Below, piece by piece: positions 48,776-58,176 of a stretch of DNA of 64,000 nucleotides. A program made the translations under genes and the position numbers. The stretch is from Paludibacteraceae bacterium (lineage in GTDB: Bacteria > Bacteroidota > Bacteroidia > Bacteroidales > Paludibacteraceae), in the NCBI GenBank assembly GCA_024399955.1, contig JAKSNH010000001.1:62001-126000 (forward strand). The letters run 5' to 3'. The notes below the pieces were generated by a model. That model was not told the DNA's origin. It did no database searches and worked only from the letters and a program-made list of their open reading frames with translations. Position 1 is the stretch's first letter; each line of letters begins with the position of its first letter.

Positions 48776-49555
48776 ATGAAACAGTTTGCATTAGTCACCG
48801 GGGCTTCGTCCGGAATAGGTTTACAATTCGCTCGCACACTGGCGCGCGCGTATCATTATAATATTGTGTTGGTGAGTAATCAGGAGCACGAATTAAGTGT
48901 GGCCGCTAAGGCTATTGAGGAGGATTACGGCGTGCAGACCCGCACGATATGTCTGAATCTGGCCGAGAGTAATGCCGCTAATCAGGTGTATGACTTCTGC
49001 CAAAAAGAAGGCATAGAGGTGGAGGTGCTCATCAACGATGCCGGAATGCTCATTTTTAATCCGTTACTACGTACTCCCGAAGCCAAGATAGAGACCATGC
49101 TCATGCTACACATGGTGACATTAACTAAGTTATGTCAGTTATTTGCGCAGGATATGGTGAAACGGCAGAAAGGGTATATCCTGAATATGTCCAGCATGAC
49201 GGCTTGGATGACCATGCCGGGCATCCAATGTTACAATGCCACCAAAGGTTATGTGCTGTCTTTCAGCCGCGCTTTCTGGTATGAGATGCATCGCGAGCAC
49301 GTGCATGTATTAGCTGTAACACCCGGCTCAACCGACACAGGACTGCTGCCTTTTACTCCGGGATTTGCTAAGTTACTGCGCATAGCAGGTATCACCATGC
49401 CCCCCGAAAAACTCGTGAGTAGGGCGCTTAAAGTGCTCTTTATGACCCATCGCAAACGTTGCATGCCGGGAGCATGGAACTACATCATTGTTCCCATCAT
49501 CAACCACTTACCCGACTGGGTGGTGTTTGCTGCCATGAAGAAATTAAAAATGTAA
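48776..49555 (+). CDS. short-chain dehydrogenase/reductase
   Basis: 259 residues from ATG 48776. TGASSGIG (nucleotide-binding), NDAG (NNAG-like), the catalytic NMSSMTAW Ser and YNATK Tyr-Lys, and PGSTDTG are present. NADP(H)-dependent oxidoreductase of unknown substrate; a hydrophobic C-terminus (IIVPIINHLPDWVVFAAM) suggests membrane contact. Its end overlaps the convergent DUF4837 gene by 12 bp. Confidence 0.9.
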   Translation: MKQFALVTGASSGIGLQFARTLARAYHYNIVLVSNQEHELSVAAKAIEEDYGVQTRTICLNLAESNAANQVYDFCQKEGIEVEVLINDAGMLIFNPLLRTPEAKIETMLMLHMVTLTKLCQLFAQDMVKRQKGYILNMSSMTAWMTMPGIQCYNATKGYVLSFSRAFWYEMHREHVHVLAVTPGSTDTGLLPFTPGFAKLLRIAGITMPPEKLVSRALKVLFMTHRKRCMPGAWNYIIVPIINHLPDWVVFAAMKKLKM

Positions 49556-50530
49556 CGTATAAAGGATGGCTTCGGCTTGACGCAGGGCATTGCGTTTCTT
49601 TTGTCCTGCGGCGAACACAAACGTCTCGGCCGTCACGATACGCTGATGTTGTTGGTCTAAGCGCGTATGCGATACAAACGGACCGCCCATCGCTTCACCA
49701 TCGTATATCTTCCATAAACCGCGTACTTCGTACGCCACTTCGTCTTTCTGCACTTTCATTACCCGCAATTGCGGCGGGAAAATCTTGTACTCGGTGCCCA
49801 TATAGGACCCTGGCACTTGTGCCGTCACGATACGTCCCAACACGGCATCACGCTTGGCGCATAGATAATCCAGCGTGAAGGTATTGATGTCGGTGTAGGG
49901 ATAAGCATAAACGACTACATCGCGTCGCATCGTGCCTTTGTTATTGCATAGCCACAAAGCATGGATGCCGTCGGCGAAGGTGGTATCCATGATGAGTTGA
50001 TAATCCTCGCTGATGAGCATATCGCAATCAAACCGGTCTTGCAGAATCTGTCGTGCCTGCTTATTGGTGGAAGCCTTGTAGAACGTTCCCTGACGATCGA
50101 TCTCCTGCCTAACCAACCAGTCCCGAATAATCTCGCCATTGGCCTGCCAGTAAGCGAGGAACGCTTCGGTAGTGGGCGATTGAATGCGATACACGCGCTG
50201 CGGTTTGGACCAGTAATCGCTGCTGAACTTAGCCTTGAGGTCCGTGTAGCGCATCGAGTCGATATCCACAATCAGGATATTACGTGTGGGCTTGAGAAAA
50301 TCATCAAAAGCGGCATTGGTCACATGCGATAGCGTGAAATAAGGTTCCATTTGCGGTAAGCACGGCATATCGGCGGCCAGGACACTTTCGATATCCGTAT
50401 AAACACTATTCGGACAAACCACTAAACATTCGTATATACTGCCGGTAGCCGATACTTTAGTGGTGCCTGCGGATTGCTTGCAGCCGGTGAGAACCAGCGC
50501 TATCATAAGGACTAATGAGATACGTTTCAT
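49544..50530 (-). CDS. DUF4837 family lipoprotein
   Basis: 328 residues; lipobox VLTGC. The pattern YECLVVCPNSVY, PQMEPYFTLSHV, NILIVDID and the C-terminal VRGLWKIYDGEAMGGPFVSHT fits DUF4837, a Bacteroidetes-specific envelope lipoprotein family with no known activity. Overlaps the kinase gene by 4 bp. Confidence 0.8.
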   Translation of the reverse strand: MKRISLVLMIALVLTGCKQSAGTTKVSATGSIYECLVVCPNSVYTDIESVLAADMPCLPQMEPYFTLSHVTNAAFDDFLKPTRNILIVDIDSMRYTDLKAKFSSDYWSKPQRVYRIQSPTTEAFLAYWQANGEIIRDWLVRQEIDRQGTFYKASTNKQARQILQDRFDCDMLISEDYQLIMDTTFADGIHALWLCNNKGTMRRDVVVYAYPYTDINTFTLDYLCAKRDAVLGRIVTAQVPGSYMGTEYKIFPPQLRVMKVQKDEVAYEVRGLWKIYDGEAMGGPFVSHTRLDQQHQRIVTAETFVFAAGQKKRNALRQAEAILYTLHF

Positions 50531-51405
50531 AAGGGTAAAAGGATATCCTTTAGTTGTGGGTTAATCGTGCCTTCTACTGCCATGGTGGCCAAGGATGCCC
50601 GTTGAGAGAAGGCAATGTAATTAGGGTAGGGTATGTGGTGGATATACGCATAAGCCAGTCCGCTCAGGAAAGCGTCTCCTGCACCTAAGGTAGAGACTAT
50701 CTGCTCGGCTTGGAGGGCAGGAAAATGACTGTCTATCTTATCCGAAACATACCTCACTCCGTCAGCGCCCAGTGTGATGTATAGGTGTTGAACGATGTGG
50801 GAGATAGGCAGCTGCGCTTGCTCGATGATGGCGTATTCTTTGGCATTCACTTTCAGCGTATGCAGATGCGGCGTTTGGGCCAGTCTGAGACTATCCACGA
50901 GGCGTTGCGTCTTAGCCGTCGAAACCGAGTCCATCATGATGGGAGCTGTGCAATGATCCAGCAGATACGCTACGGCATCGGCCGTGAGGTTGGTGTCAAG
51001 CAGCACCAACTCGGAGCGGTTAATCTCGTCGATACGCTCGGACAAGAACTCACGAGTCAGGTGCGTTTCCAAGGTCTCTACATCGCATGCAGCGGCCTCC
51101 AAGTCGCCTTCGTGGTTATTGATGCCCACAAAGATATTGGCTCGGGAATGAGGCACGGTGGCACTAAGGGATAAGTCCAGTTGCCATTGTTCGCATTCGT
51201 TCCTTGCCATCTGACCTAAGGCATCGTCCGCAAAGAGGGTGATGAAGCGCACCTGTTCGCCTAAGACGCGCAGGTTACGGGCGTAGTTCATGGCTACACC
51301 TCCAACCGATACGCTTACTGCCGCAGGATTGCTGTCCTGCAGCCGATAGTCGGCCTTGGCAGTAGCGACGATGTCTATATTGACGGCACCAATGACAGTT
51401 AGCAT
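50527..51405 (-). CDS. psuK: PfkB-family kinase, probable pseudouridine kinase
   Basis: 292 residues. VIGAVNIDIVATAK and SVGGVAMNYARNLRVLG form the substrate domain, and LGAGDAFLSGLAYAY the anion hole and catalytic Asp of PfkB kinases. Overlap with psuG by 7 bp indicates it phosphorylates pseudouridine to pseudouridine 5'-phosphate, the psuG substrate. The assignment rests on context. Confidence 0.85.
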   Translation of the reverse strand: MLTVIGAVNIDIVATAKADYRLQDSNPAAVSVSVGGVAMNYARNLRVLGEQVRFITLFADDALGQMARNECEQWQLDLSLSATVPHSRANIFVGINNHEGDLEAAACDVETLETHLTREFLSERIDEINRSELVLLDTNLTADAVAYLLDHCTAPIMMDSVSTAKTQRLVDSLRLAQTPHLHTLKVNAKEYAIIEQAQLPISHIVQHLYITLGADGVRYVSDKIDSHFPALQAEQIVSTLGAGDAFLSGLAYAYIHHIPYPNYIAFSQRASLATMAVEGTINPQLKDILLPL

Positions 51406-52307
51406 AACTCTTTAGCAGTCAATGCAGCCAATTTAGCGTTATTAAGCACCAATTGGATATTAGAAGCGAGACTATCTCCGCCCGTCAAATCCTTGATCTT
51501 AGCCAGCAGGAAAGGCGTGGTAGCCTTGCCCTTGATGCCTAAGCGATGACTCTCTTCTACGGCCTCGTTGATGGCTTTGTCAATCACCTCCTGCGGCATG
51601 GAGTACTGCTCAGGAATAGGATTAGTAACCAACATACCGCCTTTAAGACCCATGTCCAGTTTAGCACGGAAGGCTGCTGCTAACTCTTGAGGAGTGTCAA
51701 TGCGATAATCCACTTTGAAATTGCTGTGACGGGTGTAGAAAGCCGGCAGTTCTTCGGTACCAAAACCGATGACGGGCACACCTTTGGTCTCTAAGTATTC
51801 CAATGTCAGACCTAAATCCAGAATGGACTTGGCTCCGGCGCAGATAACCATAACAGGCGTTTGTGCCAATTCTTCCAGGTCGGCAGAGATATCCATCGTT
51901 GTTTCAGCACCACGGTGCACTCCACCTATACCTCCGGTAGCAAAGACTTTGATACCGGCCATAGCAGCAATGATCATGGTTGTAGTAACGGTAGTCGCTC
52001 CGTCCTCGCCGCGAGCAATCAGTACCGGCAGGTCACGACGACTGGCTTTGATAACAGCCTGACCTTTTTTACCTAAGTACTCAATCTCTTCGGGCGTACA
52101 GCCGGCTTTGAGTTTACCTCCAATGATAGCAATAGTAGCCGGAACGGCTCCGTTGTCACGAATGACTTGCTCAACACGCATGGCGGTCTCCACGTTTTGC
52201 GGATAAGGCATACCGTGCGAAATGATAGTTGACTCCAAAGCCACAACGGGTTTGTTCTCTTTAAGCGCTTGCGCCACTTCCGGCGAAATAGATAAGTAGT
52301 TGTTCAT
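51399..52307 (-). CDS. psuG: pseudouridine-5'-phosphate glycosidase
   Basis: 302 residues from ATG 52307. KPVVALESTIISHGMPYPQN, GGKLKAGCTPEEIEYL, KASRRDLP, GATTVTTTMIIAAMAGI, FATGGIGGVHRGAE and NPIPEQYSMP are the PsuG signature. It splits pseudouridine phosphate into uracil and ribose 5-phosphate, so this operon salvages modified nucleoside from RNA turnover. Confidence 0.95.
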   Translation of the reverse strand: MNNYLSISPEVAQALKENKPVVALESTIISHGMPYPQNVETAMRVEQVIRDNGAVPATIAIIGGKLKAGCTPEEIEYLGKKGQAVIKASRRDLPVLIARGEDGATTVTTTMIIAAMAGIKVFATGGIGGVHRGAETTMDISADLEELAQTPVMVICAGAKSILDLGLTLEYLETKGVPVIGFGTEELPAFYTRHSNFKVDYRIDTPQELAAAFRAKLDMGLKGGMLVTNPIPEQYSMPQEVIDKAINEAVEESHRLGIKGKATTPFLLAKIKDLTGGDSLASNIQLVLNNAKLAALTAKELC

Positions 52308-52320
52308 ATTCGTGTTAAAT

Positions 52321-53532
52321 TTATTTTTTAGAATCATATATAATAGGAATCCAAGCTTCGCCTTGGGCATTGTGCAAATCCAATGCTGAAACACTACGAA
52401 TCATAATAGACCAGTTGGTATTTGTTGGTTCATAACGCGGATTATCATATGCAAATGATAAAATGCCACGAATCGTTCCTGTAAATTCAGCAGCAGGTAA
52501 TTGTACCAAGGCTAAAGAACTCCATTCATAACAAGAGCTTTGGGAAATATCTGTTCCATCCGTAAAAATACGTGATTGAGGATAGTGTACTCCATTGGTA
52601 GTAGGAGCAAAATAACGAGCATTGGCATCTATTGTAGGATCTCCATCTGTACAATTCTCTAAATCAAACCCAAAATACTGTCCCGTAAAATGTATGCCAT
52701 TTATTTCTACTAATGAGCCGTCTAATCGTCTGTGCTCAACGGATAAAACATCCTGATAGGAACTGATGGTTATGGGTTCGTACATAATCTTAGAGGCATC
52801 CGGCTGACCTATAAACCAAAGTTTATTGTTCCATGCTTTAGGTTTGATAACACCAGGTCTCCAACCCCATTTCTCTTCTCTTTTTGTATCAAAATCGCTT
52901 ATTGTGCGGTGTCGCGGGACACATAAAACAACTTGGTCCATATTTCGTCCCACTGCCAAACCATTCATACGAATCAAGATTTCTTGTCCGATTAGATTTA
53001 AACTATCTGGAAGAACGATAGGTGCATGAATAGTTTGCTGTTTGCCATTTACTATTTGCTGAAGTATGCAATCTTGTGTGTGCTCAACAGTATTAGAATC
53101 TTTAATGCTGGATTCAATGATATCGGCTATTCGAGCACGCAGAAAAATAGGTTTGCCATCAATTGGAATGGTGTCTATTGAATATACATAATATTTGCCG
53201 TCATAGGTGGCTCGTGCAGGATAGGGACGCTCTGCGCTTAGCCAATTTCCCTTTTCTGTCATATATGTATCTACAAAATCATTCAAATTCATTGTTGTAT
53301 TTCCAGCTAGAATGGAACTAACTTCTGCTTCTGAAATGACAGGAACTTCGTATTTTTCCGTCTTTTCTTCTGCAAAAACAATACTATCTACACCAGTAAA
53401 TTCAAATACAGGAGTGGTGGCATCACCCTTGTAGATGCGCACTGTATTAGTGCCTAAATAATCAATTATTTGCGCACTTATATTTCCAAGAAACAAAGGC
53501 AAAATCAATGAAAGTGTGAGTGTCTTTTTCAT
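52321..53532 (-). CDS. secreted protein, DUF5689-like
   Basis: 403 residues; signal LTLSLILPLFLGNISAQ. An N-terminal stub (NTVRIYKGDATTPVFEFTGVDSIVF) is shared with the next gene. The central region (SEAEVSSILAG, YYVYSIDTIPIDGKPIFLRARIADII, EILIRMNGLAVGR) resembles secreted Bacteroidetes DUF5689 proteins, with a C-terminal beta domain. Probably a cell-surface or extracellular protein; substrate unknown. Confidence 0.6.
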   Translation of the reverse strand: MKKTLTLSLILPLFLGNISAQIIDYLGTNTVRIYKGDATTPVFEFTGVDSIVFAEEKTEKYEVPVISEAEVSSILAGNTTMNLNDFVDTYMTEKGNWLSAERPYPARATYDGKYYVYSIDTIPIDGKPIFLRARIADIIESSIKDSNTVEHTQDCILQQIVNGKQQTIHAPIVLPDSLNLIGQEILIRMNGLAVGRNMDQVVLCVPRHRTISDFDTKREEKWGWRPGVIKPKAWNNKLWFIGQPDASKIMYEPITISSYQDVLSVEHRRLDGSLVEINGIHFTGQYFGFDLENCTDGDPTIDANARYFAPTTNGVHYPQSRIFTDGTDISQSSCYEWSSLALVQLPAAEFTGTIRGILSFAYDNPRYEPTNTNWSIMIRSVSALDLHNAQGEAWIPIIYDSKK

Positions 53533-53550
53533 AATGCGTAGTTTTAATAA

Positions 53551-54090
53551 TTAGAAATTTGGATTAGATGAAGAATAGATGTGTGGGGTGTCTTTGGTAC
53601 TTGTTTCTGCTGTGCCATAATAGTTCGTCAGTTTCCCCTCAATTACAACATAGTCTCCAAGTTCAATCTGATTGATATTGGTCAATTTCTGACCATTCTT
53701 TCCATAAACTCGATAGGCTTGAAATGTAGCAGCAAATCTTGCATGAGGAAGGTCTGTGATACTGAAAGTGGCATTCCCATATTGGTCAATATCACTTGGA
53801 GTACTATTGTTGATTGTTGTAATCCATCCCTTAACATGGTAAACGGACTGGGTAGATTCGCCATTTTTCAGTTGTGAACAAATCTTAACTGCTTCATAAA
53901 CATGGATAGCATCTTGAGGAATATCTACTCCTTCAGGGACATAACTGATGTCGCCGCTTACTATGACACTATCTGCAGCATTAATCTCATAGATAGGAGT
54001 GGTTACACTTCCTTTATAGACTTTCATTGTTTGAGCATCCAATGTTGAATAGATAGATGCCATTAAGATAAATAAGGTAACTTTTTTCAT
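53551..54090 (-). CDS. secreted OB-fold-like protein
   Basis: 179 residues from ATG 54090; signal VTLFILMASIYSTLDAQ. The N-terminal stub MKVYKGSVTTPIYEI...DSVIVSG matches that of the 52321 protein. The rest (YHVKGWITTINN, ATFSITDLPHARFAATFQAYRVYGKNGQ, GDYVVIEGKLTNY) is an OB-fold pattern as seen in YhcR/DUF6359-type modules, which may bind nucleic acid or sugars. Confidence 0.6.
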   Translation of the reverse strand: MKKVTLFILMASIYSTLDAQTMKVYKGSVTTPIYEINAADSVIVSGDISYVPEGVDIPQDAIHVYEAVKICSQLKNGESTQSVYHVKGWITTINNSTPSDIDQYGNATFSITDLPHARFAATFQAYRVYGKNGQKLTNINQIELGDYVVIEGKLTNYYGTAETSTKDTPHIYSSSNPNF

Positions 54091-54105
54091 AGTATACAAT
54101 TGTTA

Positions 54106-54480
54106 TTATTTCTGTTGGATTAATTGGCCATTGACGTCATATAGTGCGCCATTTTTATAAATAAGTAATCTGCCTCCGCGAATGTATTTACCAACTTGTT
54201 TTACAGGTTGTGTTGATGCGTTGAGGTCGGTAGGCTGATATTCGCCAAAAGTTACTTTGAGCACTTTGCCGGTTGCCAAATCAATAACTAATGGTGTTGT
54301 TTCGTCGGCAAATGACAAAATAGCTTGCGAACCGGAGTACGATATCTTCGGCATAGAATTAAGTAGATAGCAAGTATGGTCTCCATCTACCCATGCATAA
54401 ATTGCATTAGACATTTTTGGCTCTGCCATTACCAATAATGAACTTCCCAAGAACAAGGTTAAGAATAATTTTTTTCTCAT
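54106..54480 (-). CDS. secreted protein with C-terminal sorting-like end
   Basis: 124 residues; signal KLFLTLFLGSSLLVMA. A beta-rich core (YLLNSMPKISYSG, AILSFADETTPLVIDL), then VGKYIRGGRLLIYKNGALYDVNGQLI, which resembles the short C-terminal tail of Bacteroidetes secreted proteins. The stub around PKISYSG is also related to those of the two neighbouring genes. Promoter not clear. Confidence 0.55.
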   Translation of the reverse strand: MRKKLFLTLFLGSSLLVMAEPKMSNAIYAWVDGDHTCYLLNSMPKISYSGSQAILSFADETTPLVIDLATGKVLKVTFGEYQPTDLNASTQPVKQVGKYIRGGRLLIYKNGALYDVNGQLIQQK

Positions 54481-54560
54481 ATTTATATTAAATTTATTAA
54501 AATACGATTGATTACGGCTACAAAATTACTAAAAAATTTGCACATATGCAAAAAAAAGTG

Positions 54561-54568
54561 TACTTTTG
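54561..54568 (+). promoter_or_regulatory. promoter of the metallophosphoesterase gene
   Basis: TACTTTTG 24 bp upstream of the ATG at 54592, preceded by an A-rich tract. The divergent leftward gene starts at 54480. Confidence 0.55.
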
Positions 54569-54591
54569 TGCCCTGAAAAGTTTATAATCGT

Positions 54592-56184
54592 ATGAAAAGA
54601 ACAAAAAACCTTTTTTTATTGTGCGGATTGAGTCTATGCACATTGCTTTGTGCTGAGCCAAAGCGAATCATGGTAATGAGTGATTTACACGTATTAGATA
54701 CTACGTTATTTGATGCGAATAATCCTGCTCCGTTGCTTAATGATGTTAAGTTAGGTGAGCATTCGGCAGAGTTATTGGATTCGGCAGTAAGTCTTATCTT
54801 GGCCTCTAAGCCGGATTATGTGCTTATCCCGGGTGATTTGAGTTACAATGGCGAGAAAGCCAGCCACCTGTATGTGGCTACTAAACTGGCGGAATTAGAG
54901 GCTAATGGCATCCAAGTCTATGTCGTTCCAGGCAATCATGATGTCAATAATAGTGCCGCTAAGACCTATGTGTCCGGTCTAGGTCAGCCTACCGAAACGA
55001 TTACCGATATGGAGTTTGAGTCTATCTATGGCGAGTTTGGTTATAACGAGGCAGTTAAGACGTTGGATGTCGGAACGGATTCAATGAGTTACATGGCTTA
55101 CCTCAACGACGATATCGCTCTGATTGCCGTCAATTCAACGGTGTATAAGACCAATACCGGAGCTCTGACATCGGGTGTGCTGGATTTTATCAAGACTTGT
55201 GCAGAGCAGGCCATGAAGTCAGGTCATAATAACTTGCTACTCATGTCCCATCACATGATCATGAATCATGTAGATGATCAGACGCTCTTGGACCCCAATC
55301 ATGTGGGTAATCAGACAAAGGGTTATCCTTCGTTAGAGGACGTGTACCAAGTATTGGAGGATGCACATGTGCATGCGGTGTTTACCGGACATACGCACAT
55401 CAATAGCATTGCTCATTTGCCCAAACAGAACGGCGACTTATACGATATATCTACCGGTTCGTTGTGCGCTTATGCGTCACCTATCCGCACTTGCGTGCTT
55501 GAAACGTCTACCGGCGATATGGCTATCTCAACCAGCGAGATTACTAAGTACCATGCTAAGGAAATGGACCGTGACAGCGTGCTGGCACAAGGGGCTATCC
55601 GTTCTGCTTCGCAAAAAGGTACGTCCGCCATCGCAGCTTTCCGTGCTAAGATAGAAGCCATTCCCTTTATTGGTCCTATCTTGGCAAAGGATATCCCTAA
55701 TCCTACGGAGGCTGAGTTGCGTCAGATCATTTGGGATAATATGGGTAAGGACTTGCAAAAGGCTCTGCAGGACTTCAGTCGTGGAGACGAAGATGTGTAT
55801 TGCTCGGATAGTACGGCATATAAGAATATGTTGCAGGCTACCGAGAACTTTGTTCTCAATTTCTTAGGCCCTGAATTAGGTGCTATGCTGCTGGCAATGG
55901 ATGACCAAACGATTAGTTCGTTTACCGGAGGATTGGATATCAAACAGTTCTTCGCCAGTCTTTATTTCAATTTCGTTACGATAGATGGCAAGCAAGTGCA
56001 TACAGCGGATGCTTCGTGCATAACGTTGTCCGACGTTAATGTGCTAACCGGTGCTAAACCTCAACCATCCGACATAGAGGATATAGAGGCCCTGAAGCCG
56101 GTGATTAAGTTTATTCGTGATAATCAACTGATCATTAACGTGCAAGGACGCACCTATACGGCTGCGGGACAGGTATTGCAATAA
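54592..56184 (+). CDS. secreted calcineurin-like metallophosphoesterase
   Basis: 530 residues; signal NLFLLCGLSLCTLLCAEP. Metal-site motifs in order: MSDLHVLD (DxH), IPGDLSYNG (GDxxxNG), VPGNHDVN (GNHD), LLMSHHMI (H), VFTGHTHINS (GHxH). The ~200-residue C-terminal helical domain is of unknown role; the end QLIINVQGRTYTAAGQVLQ resembles the tail of the 54106 protein. Likely cleaves phosphoesters, for example nucleotides or phospholipid headgroups, outside the cytoplasm. Confidence 0.85.
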   Translation: MKRTKNLFLLCGLSLCTLLCAEPKRIMVMSDLHVLDTTLFDANNPAPLLNDVKLGEHSAELLDSAVSLILASKPDYVLIPGDLSYNGEKASHLYVATKLAELEANGIQVYVVPGNHDVNNSAAKTYVSGLGQPTETITDMEFESIYGEFGYNEAVKTLDVGTDSMSYMAYLNDDIALIAVNSTVYKTNTGALTSGVLDFIKTCAEQAMKSGHNNLLLMSHHMIMNHVDDQTLLDPNHVGNQTKGYPSLEDVYQVLEDAHVHAVFTGHTHINSIAHLPKQNGDLYDISTGSLCAYASPIRTCVLETSTGDMAISTSEITKYHAKEMDRDSVLAQGAIRSASQKGTSAIAAFRAKIEAIPFIGPILAKDIPNPTEAELRQIIWDNMGKDLQKALQDFSRGDEDVYCSDSTAYKNMLQATENFVLNFLGPELGAMLLAMDDQTISSFTGGLDIKQFFASLYFNFVTIDGKQVHTADASCITLSDVNVLTGAKPQPSDIEDIEALKPVIKFIRDNQLIINVQGRTYTAAGQVLQ

Positions 56185-56198
56185 TAAAATAAAGTATT

Positions 56199-56885
56199 AT
56201 GATTAAAAATTCGCTATCGGCCATTATATTGGCCATTGGTATTGTTTTTGCAGGCTTGTTTATTTTCTTGGGTATTCATCAAAACGCTTATCGTGACCGT
56301 GCAGTCACCGTTAAAGGACTCTCTACGCGTGACGTACAGGCCGATTATGTGGTTTGGCCACTTAAGTTCGCCATCAATGGTAATGACTTGACAACGCTCT
56401 CGCAACAACTGACGGCACAAGAGCAGACGGCTCGTGATTTCTTTGTGCAGAAAGGTTTTGCAGAAGAAGAGATCACCTTGGGTAACATCGAAATTGAGAA
56501 TAACTGGAGTGGCTATTACGAGCGTCGCCCGGAGTATCACTACACTATCTCACGCACGTTAATCGTTTCTACCGACAAGGTCAATCTGGTTATGCAGAAC
56601 CAAGGTTGCCAAGCCGAATTGCTGGCTAAGGGCGTTATCCTTAATTCGTACAGTTGGAACACCGATTATCAGTTCAATGGACTGACTGAACTCAAACCTG
56701 AGATGATTGAAGAAGCTACTAAGAACGCTCGTTCGGTAGCGCAGAAATTTGCGGACGATGCACAATGCTCACTGGGCTCTATCCGTAAAGCCAGTCAGGG
56801 ACAGTTCTCCGTTGAAACGGATAATAACCAACCCTGGATTAAACATATTCGCGTTGTATCCACAATCGATTATTATTTGAGATAA
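56199..56885 (+). CDS. SIMPL/DUF541-domain envelope protein
   Basis: 228 residues: an N-terminal membrane helix or uncleaved signal (AIILAIGIVFAGLFIFLGI), then RAVTVKGLSTRDVQADYVVWPLKF, the SIMPL signature, and ARSVAQKFADDAQCSLGSIRKASQG. BP26-type proteins of this family assemble ring-like oligomers in the periplasm. Fourteen bases after the phosphoesterase. Confidence 0.85.
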   Translation: MIKNSLSAIILAIGIVFAGLFIFLGIHQNAYRDRAVTVKGLSTRDVQADYVVWPLKFAINGNDLTTLSQQLTAQEQTARDFFVQKGFAEEEITLGNIEIENNWSGYYERRPEYHYTISRTLIVSTDKVNLVMQNQGCQAELLAKGVILNSYSWNTDYQFNGLTELKPEMIEEATKNARSVAQKFADDAQCSLGSIRKASQGQFSVETDNNQPWIKHIRVVSTIDYYLR

Positions 56886-56958
56886 TCAATTAGCAATTAT
56901 CAATTAGCCAATTAGCAATTATCAATTATCAATTAGCAATTATCAATTAGCAATAAGC
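56886..56958 (+). repeat. short AT-rich tandem repeats
   Basis: The words CAATTAGCAATTAT and CAATTATCAATTAG alternate several times between two genes. It is a simple-sequence tract that may vary by slippage. Confidence 0.75.
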
Positions 56959-56962
56959 AATA

Positions 56963-57268
56963 ATGGTTAAGCATATCATTCTTTGGACATTGAATCCGGA
57001 CCTGACTGCGGAAGAGAGGCAGCGTGTATTAACGGATATAAAAACCGGTTTGGAAGGCTTACAGGGTGTAGTACCCGGATTGGTGGATATCCACGTGCAG
57101 ATAGATGGTCGTATTGATACCAGTAACTGCGATTTGATGTTGGACTGCACTCTCGAATCCGAGGCTGCGTTGCGTGCTTACGCTGTGCATCCGGCTCACG
57201 TAGATGTGGCTAATAATAAGGTTCGTCCTTATACAATCCAGCGCGTCTGTCTGGACTATGCGCTCTAA
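56963..57268 (+). CDS. Dabb (stress-responsive A/B barrel) domain protein
   Basis: 101 residues. MVKHIILWTLNPDLTAEERQRVL, the loop GLVDIHVQIDGR, NCDLMLDCTLESEAALRAYAVHPAHVDV and PYTIQRVCLDY match the dimeric alpha-beta barrel fold. Usual length. Role in small-molecule metabolism or stress; ligand unknown. Ends 4 bp inside the convergent transporter gene. Confidence 0.85.
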   Translation: MVKHIILWTLNPDLTAEERQRVLTDIKTGLEGLQGVVPGLVDIHVQIDGRIDTSNCDLMLDCTLESEAALRAYAVHPAHVDVANNKVRPYTIQRVCLDYAL

Positions 57269-58176
57269 AGAGTTCCAATCAATAGACAAACTAATCCTAA
57301 AAGGATTCCACTCAGACACAGCACCTTCCTCAGAGGGTGCTGTTCTTTTAGTATGACGATACCGTAGATAAATGGAATGATAGTGCCGGCGCGGCGGGCA
57401 GTGGCTACAACGGCAATCAGCGACTCAGGGTAGGTGAGGGCTAATAAATAAAAGAAATCACTTAGCACCAGAAAAACCGATATGCCTATTATCTCCCAAC
57501 GCCATGCAAAGAGCGTTTGCACCATCCCTCGCTCTCTCTGAAGGCGAGTTACTCCGGCTACGATAAGCATCATCAAGGCCTGGTACCAAGTGTAATAGAC
57601 TTGCACGGCGTTGTGGTCGTATTGCCGCATCAGGTACTTGTCGTATAATCCGCTGGCGCTGCCTAATAGAATGCCTATAATCAGAAAAACGAGGTAGGTC
57701 TGTTGACCTTTCATCTCTTGCTTGTCTTTCTTACGCTCCACCAATGAATAGATCAGTACGCTGCCTAATGCACAAACCACTCCTGCCCATTGCCAGCCGT
57801 TCAGCACCTCGCTAAAGAGAAAGAGTGCACCTATTAAGGTCCACATGGGACGAGTAGCCTGCATGGGAGCAACCACGCTTAGAGGCAAGTGCTTGAGGGC
57901 GATGTAGGCGCATAGCCACGAAGATAAGACGAGGGCAGACTTGATAATAATCAGTCCATGGGTATATAAATCAACCTGTGGCACATACAGAATCGTTTGC
58001 TGCATCATATCCGGATAGATACGTGATAATAGCCACATTGGGAAGAGAATGACGCTGGATATCAATACACTTATCGTCAGCACTCCCACTACCGAGTTGG
58101 CAGTAAGTGAACGCTTTTTGCTCACATCATAGCATCCTAAGCATAAAGCCGATAATATAGCCAGAATAATCCACAT
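57265..58176 (-). CDS. EamA/DMT-family transporter
   Basis: 303 residues with about ten membrane helices in two EamA repeats. The first repeat has AILSALCLGCYDVSKK and VVAPMQATRPMWTLIGALFLFSE; the second has GILLGSASGLYDKYLM and LIAVVATARRAGTIIPFIYGIVIL. Inner-membrane exporter of metabolites; the substrate cannot be read. A TACCTTTG promoter lies at plus 58220-58227. Confidence 0.85.
   Translation of the reverse strand: MWIILAILSALCLGCYDVSKKRSLTANSVVGVLTISVLISSVILFPMWLLSRIYPDMMQQTILYVPQVDLYTHGLIIIKSALVLSSWLCAYIALKHLPLSVVAPMQATRPMWTLIGALFLFSEVLNGWQWAGVVCALGSVLIYSLVERKKDKQEMKGQQTYLVFLIIGILLGSASGLYDKYLMRQYDHNAVQVYYTWYQALMMLIVAGVTRLQRERGMVQTLFAWRWEIIGISVFLVLSDFFYLLALTYPESLIAVVATARRAGTIIPFIYGIVILKEQHPLRKVLCLSGILLGLVCLLIGTL

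Noticed and set aside
49459..49878. 139-aa rightward frame opposite the DUF4837 gene
   Set aside because: Complement of a recognised lipoprotein gene; composition is that of a shadow frame.
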